Shown: positions 50,462-59,754 of the stretch, piece by piece | Layout: the number at the start of each line of letters is the position of its first letter | Position numbering within the stretch: position 1 is the stretch's first letter | Assembly (NCBI GenBank): GCA_014284505.1 | Contig: JAAFYY010000001.1 | Coordinates: 4,588,001 to 4,652,000 of the forward strand | DNA length: 64,000 bases | Reading direction: 5' to 3' | From: Streptacidiphilus sp. 4-A2 | Lineage (GTDB): Bacteria > Actinomycetota > Actinomycetes > Streptomycetales > Streptomycetaceae | Translations under genes and position numbers: made by a program | Notes under the pieces: model-generated | Seen by the model: only the letters and a program-made list of their open reading frames with translations | What the model was told of the DNA's origin: nothing | Database searches by the model: none

Positions 50462-51178
50462 CTAGAGCTCCCGCTCGCGGACCCGGCGGGAGAGCTCGGC
50501 GGCGGCGGCGTGCGGGTCGGCGGCCGCGGTCAGCGCGCGGACCACCACGATCCGCCGGGCGCCCGCGTCCAGCACCTGCTCCAGGTTGCCCTGGTCGATG
50601 CCGCCGATGGCGAACCAGGGCCGGGCCGCCGCCGGGTCGGTCCCGGCGGTCCGCTCGGCAGCCCGCTCGGCAGTCCGCTCGGCAGTCCGCCCGGCCGCGT
50701 ACGAGACCAGGCCGAGGCCGGGTGCGTGCCGGCCGGGCTTGGTCGGGGTCGGCCAGACCGGGCCGGTGCAGAAGTAGTCCACCCCGGGCTCCACCAGCGC
50801 CGCGTCCACCTCGGACTCGGCGTGGCAGGAGCGGCCGATCAGCACCTCCGGGCCGAGCACGGCCCGGGCCGCCGCGACCGGCAGGTCGTCCTGGCCCAGG
50901 TGCAGCACCTCGGGCCGGGGCCCCCAGGCGGCGCGGGCCGCATGGGCGACGTCGGCGCGGTCGTTGACCGCGAGCAGCCTGCCGTGCCGACGGCAGGCCT
51001 CCGCGAAGACCTCCAGGAACTCCAGCTCCTGCCGGGCCTCCAGGCCCTTGTCCCGCAGCTGGACGATGTCCACGCCGCCGGACAGCACCGCGTCCAGGAA
51101 CTCGGGCAGGTCGCCCTGCTCCCGGCGGGCGTCGGTGCACAGGTACAGCCGGGCGCCGTTCAGTGCGGCATGGGTCAC
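50462..51178 (-). CDS. thiE: thiamine phosphate synthase
   Basis: 238-residue TIM-barrel enzyme joining HMP-diphosphate and thiazole phosphate to thiamine phosphate. Signatures: DIVQLRDKG, LAVNDRADVA, LHLGQDDLPV, FCTGPVWPTPTKPG and AIGGIDQGN. An insertion of AERT/AERA repeats (residues about 163-178) comes from a 12-base tandem DNA repeat at 50651-50693. ATG or GTG at 51178. It is intact and lies opposite to the thiO-S-G operon, without its own visible TPP riboswitch. Confidence 0.93.
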   Translation of the reverse strand: MTHAALNGARLYLCTDARREQGDLPEFLDAVLSGGVDIVQLRDKGLEARQELEFLEVFAEACRRHGRLLAVNDRADVAHAARAAWGPRPEVLHLGQDDLPVAAARAVLGPEVLIGRSCHAESEVDAALVEPGVDYFCTGPVWPTPTKPGRHAPGLGLVSYAAGRTAERTAERAAERTAGTDPAAARPWFAIGGIDQGNLEQVLDAGARRIVVVRALTAAADPHAAAAELSRRVREREL

Positions 51179-51203
51179 AGTGCCATCGCCTGCGCGCGGC
51201 GCT

Positions 51204-51538
51204 TCACCTCGGTGCCCGGTTCTCGTTCATGGCCTGGGCGGGGGTGCCCGGCAGCGAGGGGTCCTCGGTGAACAGCCACTCAAGGGCTTCCTCGTCGCTG
51301 AAGCCGCTGTGCGCAGCAGCGTCAGCAGGCCGCAGATGCCCTTCACGGTGCCGTTGGGGCCGATGAAGGCGGCGGGCACCTGAAGTGCGTTGTTCTCGCC
51401 CCGGCGGACGCCGATCAGCGTGCGGTCGTCGACGAGACGGCGGACCTTGGTCACCACCACGCCCCACTGCTCGGCGATGTCGGGGATGTACATCCAGGCG
51501 GGAATAAGGGCGTCAATCTTGGGATCAATCTGGCTCAC
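51204..51538 (-). CDS. Rv2175c-family DNA-binding protein, one frameshift
   Basis: About 112-residue winged-helix type DNA-binding protein, the actinobacterial Rv2175c family. Key region: WMYIPDIAEQWGVVVTKVRR (helix-turn-helix), then VPAAFIGPNG. One G is missing near 51312; adding it joins LLTLLRDSGFSDEEALEWLF to a stop at 51204. In Mycobacterium tuberculosis the homologue is a substrate of the kinase PknL, encoded beside it; here a PASTA Ser/Thr kinase lies about 4 kb away. ATG at 51538. It ends 25 bases before thiE. Confidence 0.85.
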
Positions 51539-51608
51539 ACCCCCCAGCCTGCCATCCCCGGGGCCCCGCGCGCACCACGAGGGCCCGCCGGGCCCCCCGA
51601 CGGGGCCG

Positions 51609-52819
51609 TCAGCCGGCGGCCGCCGCCTTCAGCTGGACCGCCGGGTCGGCCGCGCGGTCGCGGTCCAGCGGGGTCCCCCGCTCCAGCAGCCGACGCCCCT
51701 GGGCCACGTCACGCGGACGGTCCACGGCCAGCAGCGCCACCGGCACGTCCCCGCGCAGCCACAGCGCGCTCCACCCGGCGCCGCCGTCGGCGGCGGACTC
51801 GGCGTTCGGGTCCCCGCGCCACAGCAGCTCGTCGCCGGGCCCGTGCTGCCCGGCGTACTGGACCATCCGGCCGAACTGCTCCGACCAGAAGTAGGGCACC
51901 GGGTCGTAGGCCTCGTCCCCGCCGAGCACATTGGCCGCCGCCACCCGCGGGCCTGGATGGCGTTGTCCCAGTGGTGGACGGTGAGCCTGGTCCGGTAGCG
52001 GGCGGAGGGGAAGGAGACGCAGTCGCCGACCGCGAACACCTCCTCGGCCCCGGCCCGCAGCCGGTCGTCGGCGGCGATCGCGCCGCGGGGGTCGAGCGGT
52101 ATGCCGGAGCCCTCCAGCCAGCCGGTGTCGGGGCGGGCGCCGATGCCGACCAGCACCACATCCGCCGGGAGCACCGTGCCGTCCGCGAGCCGCACCGCGT
52201 CCGCGCTGAAGCCGCTGACTCCGGTGCCGGTGCGCAGGTCCACCCCGGCCTGGGCGTACCAGGCCCGCATCCGCTCGCCGAGTTCGGACGGCAGTGCGCC
52301 GGGGAGCGGGGTCGCGGCCGCCTCGACCACGGTCACCCGGCAGCCCAGCTGCCGGGCCACGGTGGCGGCCTCCGCGCCGATCCAGCCCGCGCCGACGATC
52401 ACCACCCGGGCGCCGAAGCGCAGCGCGGCCCGGAGCGCCACGGCGTCCGCGTGGGTGCGCAGCAGGTGCGCCGAGGACGGCTGGCCGGGGAGGGTCAGCG
52501 GCCGGGCGCCGGTGGCGAGCACCAGCCGGTCGTAGCCGAGCTCCTGCTCCTCGGTGCGTACGCTCCGGGCGGCGGTGTCCAGGGCGACCGCGCGCTGTCC
52601 CAGCAGCAGGTCCACCCCGAGCCCGGCGTAGTCCACCTCGAAGCGGGAGTGCTCGGCCTTGCCGAGCAGCACATCCTTGGACAGCGGCGGCCGGTCGTAG
52701 GGCTCCTGCGGCTCCGCCCCGACCAGGGCCAGCCGCCCCTGGTAGCCGCGCTCGCGCAGCGCCAGCACGGTTTGCATCCCGGCCAGCCCCGCACCCACCA
52801 CGACGATCTGCTGCACCAT
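51609..52819 (-). CDS. FAD-dependent pyridine nucleotide-disulfide (ferredoxin/rubredoxin-type) reductase, one frameshift
   Basis: About 403 residues. The FAD domain begins IVVVGAGLAGMQTVLALRER, with PYDRPPLSKDVL; the NAD(P) domain is RVVIVGAGWIGAEAATVARQ; the second FAD motif is EEVFAVGDCVSFPS. There is no redox-active CxxC, so it fits ferredoxin/rubredoxin reductases, passing electrons from NAD(P)H to a small iron-sulfur partner. Frame change near 51945 joins NAIQARG to RVAAANVLGGDEAYDPVPYF. ATG at 52819. Divergent from the TPP riboswitch-thiO unit, with about 80 bases between; no partner ferredoxin lies next to it. Confidence 0.87.
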
Positions 52820-52898
52820 CGACCTGCCACCCCGCTACCGAGTCGGACCACCCCGTCACTTTACGCAGGACGGCGCGACTACAGTGGAAACAGCAAAC

Positions 52899-52998
52899 AC
52901 GGGAGCCCGGCGGACCGGGCTGAGAGGCAGGCGACCGGGCCAGGGGCCCGCGGCCCGCGACCGTCCGAACCTGATCCGGATCATGCCGGCGAAGGGAG
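52899..52998 (+). ncRNA. TPP riboswitch (THI element) of thiOSG
   Basis: Aptamer that binds thiamine pyrophosphate. The first conserved box, GGGCTGAGAGG, lies at about 52917-52927 and the second, CTGATCCGG then ATCATGCCGGCGAAGGGA, at 52971-52997. The final AAGGGAG overlaps the thiO ribosome binding site, ten bases before GTG 53008, so TPP binding should hide it and reduce translation. No terminator stem is seen between aptamer and gene. Confidence 0.95.
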
Positions 52999-53007
52999 CG
53001 CGCCATC

Positions 53008-54270
53008 GTGGCACGTGTCCGCACGGACCCGACCGATGTGCTGGTGGTCGGTGGCGGTGTCATCGGCCTGGCGGTGGCCTGGCGCTGCGCGCAGCGCGGC
53101 CTGGCGGTCACCGTGCTCGACCCCGCTCCGGGGCACGGGGCGAACCAGGTCGCGGCCGGGATGCTGGCCCCGGTCACCGAGCTGCAGTACGGCGAGGAGC
53201 CCCTGCTCCGGCTCGGCCTGGCCTCCAACGAGCGCTACCGCGCGTTCGTCGCCGAGCTGGCCGAGGCGAGCGGCGTGGATCCGGGCTACCGCGCCTGCGG
53301 CACCCTGGCCGTCGCGCTGGACTCGGACGACCGCGCCGAACTGCGCGAGGTGCACGCCTTCCAGCAGCGGCTGGGGCTGGACGTGCAGTGGCTGAGCGGG
53401 CGCGAGTGCCGGCGGCTGGAGCCGATGCTGGCGCCCGCTGTCCGCGGCGGGACAGTGGTCACCGGTGATCACCAGGTGGACCCCCGGCAGCTGGGCGCGG
53501 CGCTGCTCGCGGCCTGCGCCGCGGCCGGGGTGGAGCTGCACCGCTCCCGGGCGGTGGAGCTGACCGTGGCCGGGGACCGGGCGGTCGGGGTGCGCACCGA
53601 GGACGGCACCGCGCTGACCGCCGGGCAGACCGTGCTGGCGGCCGGGAGCTGGTCCGGCGAACTGCCGGGGACGCCGCCGGAGGTCAGGCCCCCGGTGCGG
53701 CCGGTGAAGGGGCAGATCCTGCGGCTGCGGATGGAGAGCCACTTCGGCCGTCCGTTCCTGTCCCGCAATGTCCGGGCGGTGGTCCGCGGCGGCCACCTGT
53801 ACCTGGTGCCGCGCGAGAACGGCGAGCTGGTGGTCGGCGCGACCATGGAGGAGCAGGGCTACGACACCACGGTCACCGCGGGCGGGGTGTACGAGCTGCT
53901 GCGGGACGCGCACGAGCTGGTCCCGGGGATCACCGAGCTGCCGCTGCTGGAGACCAGCGCGGGCCTGCGCCCGGGCACTCCGGACAACGCGCCGCTGCTC
54001 GGCCCGACCGCGCTGCCGGGGCTGGTGGCCGCGACCGGGCACCACCGCAACGGCGTGCTGCTGACCCCGGTCACCGCGGACCTGCTCGGCGAGTACCTGG
54101 CCACCGGGGCCGTACCGGAGCTGGCCGCCGCGTTCAGCCCGGCCCGCTTCGCCGGCTCCCGCACCCCTGAGCCGCTCACCGACGAGACCCTCGCGCACGA
54201 CACCCGCGCCTGCGACACCCACTCCTTCGACACCGCCATACCCGACACCCCCACGGAGGCCGTCCGATGA
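53008..54270 (+). CDS. thiO: glycine oxidase ThiO
   Basis: 420-residue FAD amine oxidase that oxidises glycine to the imine needed for the thiazole ring. The dinucleotide fold is VLVVGGGVIGLAVAWRCAQR; QVAAGMLAPVTE and GLRPGTPDNAPLLGPT are typical of ThiO. GTG at 53008, directly after the riboswitch. The C-terminal 25 residues (from about SRTPEPLTDET) are an extra tail with repeated DT/DTP units, absent from most homologues. The stop overlaps thiS by four bases. It is intact. Confidence 0.94.
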   Translation: MARVRTDPTDVLVVGGGVIGLAVAWRCAQRGLAVTVLDPAPGHGANQVAAGMLAPVTELQYGEEPLLRLGLASNERYRAFVAELAEASGVDPGYRACGTLAVALDSDDRAELREVHAFQQRLGLDVQWLSGRECRRLEPMLAPAVRGGTVVTGDHQVDPRQLGAALLAACAAAGVELHRSRAVELTVAGDRAVGVRTEDGTALTAGQTVLAAGSWSGELPGTPPEVRPPVRPVKGQILRLRMESHFGRPFLSRNVRAVVRGGHLYLVPRENGELVVGATMEEQGYDTTVTAGGVYELLRDAHELVPGITELPLLETSAGLRPGTPDNAPLLGPTALPGLVAATGHHRNGVLLTPVTADLLGEYLATGAVPELAAAFSPARFAGSRTPEPLTDETLAHDTRACDTHSFDTAIPDTPTEAVR

Positions 54271-54476
54271 CGTCCCTGCCCATCCGCGTCAACGGCGAGG
54301 CCCGGGAGGTGCCGCCGGGCACCACGCTGGCCCAGGTGGTCGCCGGGCTCAGCAGCGCGCACACCGGGGTGGCCGCCGCCGTCAACGAGGCGGTGGTGCC
54401 GCGCGGTGCCTGGCCGGCCACCCCGCTGGCGGCCGACGACCGGGTCGAGATCCTCACCGCGGTCCAGGGAGGCTGA
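54267..54476 (+). CDS. thiS: sulfur carrier protein ThiS
   Basis: 69-residue ubiquitin-like protein. It ends in the required Gly-Gly (ILTAVQGG), which is adenylated and turned into a thiocarboxylate to deliver sulfur to ThiG. IRVNGEAREVPPGTTLAQVV is the usual N-terminus. ATG at 54267 overlaps the thiO stop (ATGA), and thiG follows four bases later. It is intact. Confidence 0.95.
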   Translation: MTSLPIRVNGEAREVPPGTTLAQVVAGLSSAHTGVAAAVNEAVVPRGAWPATPLAADDRVEILTAVQGG

Positions 54477-54480
54477 CGGC

Positions 54481-55275
54481 ATGGCTGACGACATCCTCAC
54501 CATCGCCGGGCGCGGCTTCGGCTCCCGGCTGATCATGGGCACCGGCGGTGCCCCCAGTCTGGAGACGCTGGAGCAGGCGCTGCGGCTGTCCGGCACCGAA
54601 CTGACCACGGTCGCGATGCGGCGGCTGAACCCGGCCGCCCGCGGCTCGGTGCTGGAGGTGCTGCGACGCAACGGCATCGAGGCGCTGCCCAACACGGCCG
54701 GCTGCTTCACCGCGGGCGAGGCCGTGCTCACCGCCCGGCTGGCCCGGGAGGCGCTGGGGACCAACTGGGTGAAGCTGGAGGTGGTCGCCGACGAGCGGAC
54801 GCTGCTGCCGGACGGGGTCGAGCTGCTGGAGGCCGCGGAGACCCTGGTCGACGACGGCTTCGTGGTGCTGCCCTACACCAACGACGACCCGGTGCTGGCC
54901 CGCCGGCTGGAGGAGGTGGGCTGCGCGGCGGTGATGCCGCTCGGCTCGCCCATCGGCTCCGGTCTGGGCATCCGCAACCCGCACAACTTCCAGCTGATCG
55001 TCGAGCAGGCCAAGGTCCCGGTGATCCTGGACGCCGGGGCGGGCACCGCCTCGGATGCCGCGCTGGCGATGGAGCTGGGCTGCGCGGCGGTGATGCTCGC
55101 CACCGCGGTCACCCGGGCGCAGGAGCCGGCGCTGATGGCGGAGGCGATGCGGCGGGCCGTGGAGGCGGGGCGGCTGGCCTACCGGGCCGGGCGGATCCCG
55201 CGCCGGTTCCACGCCGAGGCGTCCTCGCCGATGGCCGGGCGGGCCTCGTTCGACCCCGAGGCACCGGACTTCTGA
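54481..55275 (+). CDS. thiG: thiazole synthase ThiG
   Basis: 264-residue TIM-barrel enzyme that builds the thiazole phosphate from deoxyxylulose phosphate, dehydroglycine and ThiS thiocarboxylate. RGFGSRLIMGTGGAPSLETL starts the barrel; the Schiff-base Lys is in NWVKLEVVAD; MPLGSPIGSGLGIRN and DAGAGTASDAALAMELG bind phosphate. The C-terminal SSPMAGRASFDPEAPDF is standard. ATG at 54481. It is intact. ThiF, ThiH and ThiC are not in this window. Confidence 0.96.
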   Translation: MADDILTIAGRGFGSRLIMGTGGAPSLETLEQALRLSGTELTTVAMRRLNPAARGSVLEVLRRNGIEALPNTAGCFTAGEAVLTARLAREALGTNWVKLEVVADERTLLPDGVELLEAAETLVDDGFVVLPYTNDDPVLARRLEEVGCAAVMPLGSPIGSGLGIRNPHNFQLIVEQAKVPVILDAGAGTASDAALAMELGCAAVMLATAVTRAQEPALMAEAMRRAVEAGRLAYRAGRIPRRFHAEASSPMAGRASFDPEAPDF

Positions 55276-55280
55276 GCGCG

Positions 55281-55360
55281 GACCTGTAGCCCGGACCTGA
55301 GCGCGGACCTGAGCGCGGACCTGAGCCCCGACCTGAGCGCGGACCTGAGCCCGGACGGCT
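55281..55360. repeat. array of 12-base GACCTGAGCgCG units after thiG
   Basis: About seven imperfect copies of a 12-base unit (GACCTGAGCGCG alternating with GACCTGAGCCCG) lie directly after the thiG stop. They are non-coding. The unit contains in-frame TGA, so it would block readthrough in one frame. Confidence 0.8.
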
Positions 55361-55510
55361 CAGCCCGGACCGCGGGCCGCGGCGGCCCCCGGGGCTGCTG
55401 CGGCCCTGCGGCTCCGGGCTTCTGACCGGCCGTCGGGCAGCTCACCGTTGCGCAACGATCCGGTCGCCCCTCGTCACCCCGGGGGGCCTTTGGCCCGTAG
55501 ACTCCGTGGG

Positions 55511-57538
55511 ATGGACACGACCCTGCACGACCCCCTGCTAGGGCGGATGCTGGACGGCCGCTACCGGGTCGAGCACCGCATCGCCGCCGGCGGCATGGCC
55601 ACCGTCTACCGGGCCATGGACACCCGGCTGGACCGCGTGGTCGCACTCAAGGTGATGCACGCGGGGCTGGCGTCCGACCCCGACTTCACCGCCCGCTTCA
55701 TCCGTGAGGCCAAGGCGGTCGCCCGGCTGTCGCACCCCAATGTGGTGAATGTCTTCGACCAGGGCAGCGACGGCGGCGTGGTCTTCCTGTCCATGGAGTA
55801 CGTGCCCGGCTGGACCCTGCGCGACCTGCTGCGGGACGGGCGGGGCTTGAGCCCGCGGACTGCGCTGGACGTCCTGGAGCCGGTGCTGGCCGCGCTCGCG
55901 CGGCGCACCGGGGCGGGCCTGGTGCACCGCGATGTGAAGCCGGAGAACGTGCTGCTCACCGAGGACGGCCGGGTGAAGGTCGCGGACTTCGGGCTGGTCC
56001 GGGCGATGACCGGGGAGAGCGCGGTGACCTCCGGTCAGGTGATGGGCACGGTCGCGTACCTGGCGCCGGAGCAGATCCAGCAGGGCGAGACCGACCCGCG
56101 CACCGATGTGTACGCCTGCGGGGTGATGCTGTTCGAGATGCTCACCGGCAGCAAGCCGCACACCGGCGAGTCCGCGATGCAGGTGATCTACCAGCACCTG
56201 AGCACCGACGTGCCGCCGCCGTCCACGCTGGTCCCGGGCCTGGCGCCGGAGCTGGACACGATAACGGTCGCCGCCACCTCCCGGGACGCCGGCTACCGGC
56301 CGCAGGACGCGGTGGCGCTGCTGGCCACGCTCCAGCAGATCCGCGGCGGCCTCACCCCCGCGGCAGCTGGACGCAGCCGGCGCCGGCACCCTGCACCTGC
56401 GGCACCGGCGCCGGGCCGCGCTGGACCGCACCAGCGTGCTGCCCAGCGGCCGACGACCCCCGGCTCGGCCTCCAGACCGGCCTCCAGACCGGCGGGCAGA
56501 CCGGAGCACAGGTCGGCGCACAGACCGGTGCGCAGCTGGACCGCACCAGCGTGATGCCGGGGCTGCACGAGCTGCCCGCCGACCTGGTCATGCCCCGGCG
56601 CGAGCAGCCGAGCGGTTCGAGCCGCCGGCGCCGCGCGGGGCCGGCCCGACGCCGTTCCCGGCGCAGAGCCCGCGCTGGGTGATCCCGCTGTGCGTGGTGC
56701 TGCTGCTGGTCTGGTCGTCGGCGGCGCGACCTGGGCGCTGAACGACGCGCTGTATCTGACCCTGCCGAACGTGGCCGGACAGCCGCAGGCCGCGGCCACG
56801 CAGACGCTGACGCCGACGGCTGACCGTCTGTCGCCGCGGCAGCAGTTCGACGCGGTCGTCCCGGCCGGGCAGGCGATCGGCACCGAGCCGGGTTCGGGCA
56901 GCAGGGTGCGCAAGGACTCCACGGTTGGTGCTGACATCTCCAAGGGCGCGAACCGGCCGCCGGTCCCGCAGGTGGTGGCAGGTCGCTGGGCGGCCGCCAA
57001 GCAGGCGATCACCGGCCGCGGCCTGGTGGGGCAGGTCACCCAGCAGCCGAGCAGCGCGCCGCAGGGCCAGGTGACCGCGAGCACTCCCACCGCCGGGACC
57101 AAGGAGCAGCCGAAACCCTGGTCGACCTGGTGGTCAGCAGCGGCGTGCCGCCGCGCCGCGCTGCCGGACGTGGTGGGCGAGCCGGTGGCCCAGGCCATGT
57201 CGGATCTGCGGATCGCCGGTTTCGGCACGCAGGTGAACCCGACCTATGTGACCTCCAGCGTCCCGGCCGGGTCGGTGGCCAGTCAGAGCCCGTCGGGCTC
57301 CTCGGCGCCCGCGGGCTCCACCATCTCGCTGACGGTGTCGTCGGGGCCGCCGCAGGTGGCCGTGCCGGACGTCACCGGGGACACCGAGGACCAGGCCAGG
57401 GCGGCGCTGACGGCGGCCGGGTTCAAGGTGAAGACACACAAGTTCCTGCCCTTCGGCGATCCGACGGTGACCACCCAGGACCCGACCGGGGGCAGTCAGG
57501 CCCCGCAGGGCAGCACGGTGACGATCACCCTGTTCTAG
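55511..57538 (+). CDS. PASTA-domain Ser/Thr protein kinase (PknB/PknL type), several frameshifts
   Basis: Membrane receptor kinase. The kinase domain covers residues 18-285: glycine loop RIAAGGMATVYRAMD, Lys in VVALKVM, catalytic HRDVKPENVLL and VADFGLV. A linker with repeated QTG units and LDRTSV, then one membrane helix (WVIPLCVVLLLV), then four extracellular PASTA-like domains: LTLPNVAGQPQAAA, VPQVVAGRWAAAKQA, LPDVVGEPVAQAMSD and VPDVTGDTEDQARAA. PASTA domains bind muropeptides and lipid II. ATG at 55511. Frames change near 56365, 56600, 56715 and 57100; the C-terminal third is clean to TAG at 57536-57538. The nearby Rv2175c homologue is a plausible substrate by analogy with mycobacteria. 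Confidence 0.9.
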
Positions 57539-57574
57539 CGGCGCGTTCACCATGCGGAGTTCGACCGCGTCGAA

Positions 57575-57602
57575 GGCCCCCGCCCGCAGTTCGGCGGGGG
57601 CC
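57575..57602 (+). terminator. terminator hairpin after the kinase gene
   Basis: A perfect 10-bp stem of GGCCCCCGCC/GGCGGGGGCC with an 8-base loop lies 36 bases after the kinase stop and 20 bases before the nitroreductase start. Confidence 0.65.
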
Positions 57603-57622
57603 GATCGGTAGGCTTCCTGGGC

Positions 57623-58326
57623 ATGAGCTCCCCTGCCCCGGCTGACCTTTTCGAGAGCATGGCCACGATGCGGGACATGCGCCGACTGAGCACCGAACCG
57701 GTGCCGGAGGAGATGCTGGAAAGACTGGTCCAGGCCGCCGTAAACGGGCCCAGTGGTTCCAATGCCCAGGACTACGAGTACGTCCTGGTGACCGACCGCG
57801 AGGTGATGGCGAAGCTCGCACCGCTGTGGACCCGCTGCGTCGACGCCTATATCGCCTCGGTCGGCCGCACGCTGGCGGCGACCATGGACGACGAGTCCTA
57901 CGAGCTGATGCTTGCCGGGATCCAGTACCAGCGGGACCACTTCGCGGACATCCCGGCGCTGGTCATCCCCTGCTACCACCTGCCCAAGGTGAGCGCCGAC
58001 CTGGACGGACTGCGTGGCGTGGTGACCCAGCTGGGCACCGCCGGGCTCGGGCGGCTGGCCGCGCACGGCGGCCGGATCAGCCTGCTGGCAGAGGCCTCCA
58101 GCGTCTACCCGGGCACGCAGAACCTGCTGCTGGCGGCGCGGACGCTGGGCCTGGGGGCGAGCCTGACCATCTGGCACCTGATGCTGGAACGGGAGTGGAA
58201 GGCCGCCCTGGGCATCCCGTCCGAGGTGACACCTTCGCGGTGATCCCGATCGGCTGGCCGCTGGACGCGTTCGGCCCGGTGACCCGCCGTCCGGTCGACG
58301 AGGTGCTGCACCGCGACCGGTGGTGA
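57623..58326 (+). CDS. nitroreductase-family FMN protein, one frameshift
   Basis: About 234 residues of the NADH oxidase/nitroreductase fold. The N-terminal FMN-phosphate region is MRDMRRLSTEPVPEEML, followed by NGPSGSNAQDYEYVLV; the C-terminal part has VYPGTQNLLLAARTLGLG and IPIGWP. Near 58228 one G is missing (GAGGTGACACC); adding it gives SEVDTFAVIPIGWPLDAFGP and a stop at 58324-58326. ATG at 57623. Substrate unknown; members reduce nitroaromatics, flavins or dehalogenate. Confidence 0.85.
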
Positions 58327-58414
58327 CCGGCGCGCCGCCGGCCGGCCGTCACCGACCGTCCGGCGGCGCCAGGGCGGGCTGCCGCCCGGTCGTCCCCGGG
58401 GCGCTGGCGGCGCG

Positions 58415-59052
58415 TCAGAACTCCGGCCCGTCGCCGGGCTCCTCCTGGTAGGAGTAGCGCTGCTCGGCCCAGGGGTCGCCGAGGTTGTGGTAGCCGCGCT
58501 CCTCCAGAAACCGCGCCGGTCGGCGGTCATGTACTCGACCGCGCGGACCCACTTGGGGCCTTTCCAGGCATACAGCCGCGGGACCACCAGCCGGACCGGG
58601 AAGCCGTGCTCGACGGTGAGCGGATCGCCGTCGCGGTGGGTGGCGAAGAGCGTGTCCGGGGCGGCGAAGTCGGCCAGCCGGAGGTTGGCGCTGTAGCCGT
58701 ACTCCGCCCACACCATCACATGGGTGACCCCGGGGGCGGGCGGCGCCAGTTCGAGCACGGCCCGCGCCGGGACCCCGTGCCAGTGGCTGGCGAGCATGGA
58801 GAAGCGGGTCACGCAGTGCAGGTCGGCGGTGACCTCGGCGCGCGGCAGGGACATGAAGCGCTGGTGGTCCCAGCTGTGCTTGGCGCCGTCCGCGGTGGCC
58901 CCGAAGACCTGGAAGTCCCAGTCCCGCGGCTTGAAGCGGGGCACCGGACCGTAGTGCAGTACCGGCCAGCCGCGTTGCAGCCGCTGCCCCGGTGGAAGCG
59001 CGCCTGGACTGCGCGCCTGGGCCCTGGCCTGCTCGTTCTCGGACTGACCCAT
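58415..59052 (-). CDS. sulfite oxidase-like molybdopterin oxidoreductase, one frameshift
   Basis: About 212-residue protein of the short bacterial sulfite oxidase/YedY-related family. The Cys that ligates molybdenum is in DLHCVTRFSML; GVTHVMVWAEYGYSANL and PRLYAWKGPKWVRAVEYM are family signatures. There is no Tat signal, so it is probably cytoplasmic. One C is missing near 58507; adding it changes GFWRSA to RRGFLEERGYHNLGDPWAE and ends at 58415. ATG at 59052 (MGQSENEQARA). Physiological substrate unknown. Confidence 0.87.
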
Positions 59053-59073
59053 GCTCCCATGGTGACAGATCAC

Positions 59074-59100
59074 GAAAAAAGCCCACCCGGAGGGGCGGGC
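59074..59100 (-). terminator. intrinsic terminator of bfr
   Basis: On the minus strand a GCCCGCC/GGTGGGC stem is followed directly by six T residues, a rare classical terminator for this GC-rich genome, 48 bases after the bfr stop. Confidence 0.7.
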
Positions 59101-59147
59101 AGGGTGTACAAGCTGCCCGGCGCCCCTCCCCCGCCGGGCCGGGCCCG

Positions 59148-59627
59148 TCAGGTGTCGGGCTGCTCGACCAGCTGGGCGATGTAGAGCGCGTCGCCGAGCT
59201 TCTCGACCAGCTGGAGCTGGGTCTCCAGGTAGTCGATGTGGTGCTCCTCGTCCTTGAGGATGTCCTCGAAGATCTTGGCCGAGGTGATGTCGGCCTTGGC
59301 CCGCATCACCACGATGCCGCGCCGCAGCCGTTCGATGGCCTCGATCTCGACCTGCTGGTCGGCCTCGAACATCTCCTTGACCGTCTCGCCGATCCGGATG
59401 TGGAACAGCCGCTGGTAGTTGGGCAGCCCCTCCAGGAACAGGATCCGGTCGGTCAGGATCTCGGCGTGCTTCATCTCGTCGAAGGACTCGTGCCGGGTGT
59501 ACTCGGCGAGTTTCGGCCAGCCGTTGTTCTCCTGCATCCGCGAATGCAGGAAGTACTGGTTGATGGCGGTGAGTTCCGCCGTCAACTGCTCATTGAGGAG
59601 TTCGATAACTTCCGGGTCACCCTGCAC
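59148..59627 (-). CDS. bfr: bacterioferritin
   Basis: 159-residue four-helix protein that forms a 24-subunit iron-storage shell. Ferroxidase ligands are seen: Glu in LTAELTAINQYFLHSR, ESFDEMKHAE and DEEHHIDYLETQL; the Met of DEMKHAE binds the inter-subunit haem. GTG at 59627 (MQGDPEVIELLNEQL) matches the conserved start; the frame is open to 59681 upstream without conserved residues. A 22-base dyad lies 70 bases before it. Its partner ferredoxin Bfd is 1.4 kb upstream, with a sortase pair in between. It is intact. Confidence 0.95.
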   Translation of the reverse strand: MQGDPEVIELLNEQLTAELTAINQYFLHSRMQENNGWPKLAEYTRHESFDEMKHAEILTDRILFLEGLPNYQRLFHIRIGETVKEMFEADQQVEIEAIERLRRGIVVMRAKADITSAKIFEDILKDEEHHIDYLETQLQLVEKLGDALYIAQLVEQPDT

Positions 59628-59696
59628 GGCAGCGCGATTCCTTTCCGGGTAGCCGATGCCTGGCGCGCATCCTCGCACCATCGATCAGCTACGTCC

Positions 59697-59718
59697 TCAG
59701 TAAGCGTATGCTTACCGA
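59697..59718. promoter_or_regulatory. TCAGTAAGC-GTAT-GCTTACCGA dyad upstream of bfr
   Basis: Nine-base arms with one mismatch around four bases, about 70 bases before the bfr start and 36 bases beyond the sortase stop. It is in one of the few AT-rich spots of the window. It resembles neither the Fur box nor the IdeR/DmdR iron box closely, so another regulator would have to be involved. Confidence 0.4.
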
Positions 59719-59754
59719 ATGCCACCAATGCCTCGCCGGAAGGCCGCTCCCGGC

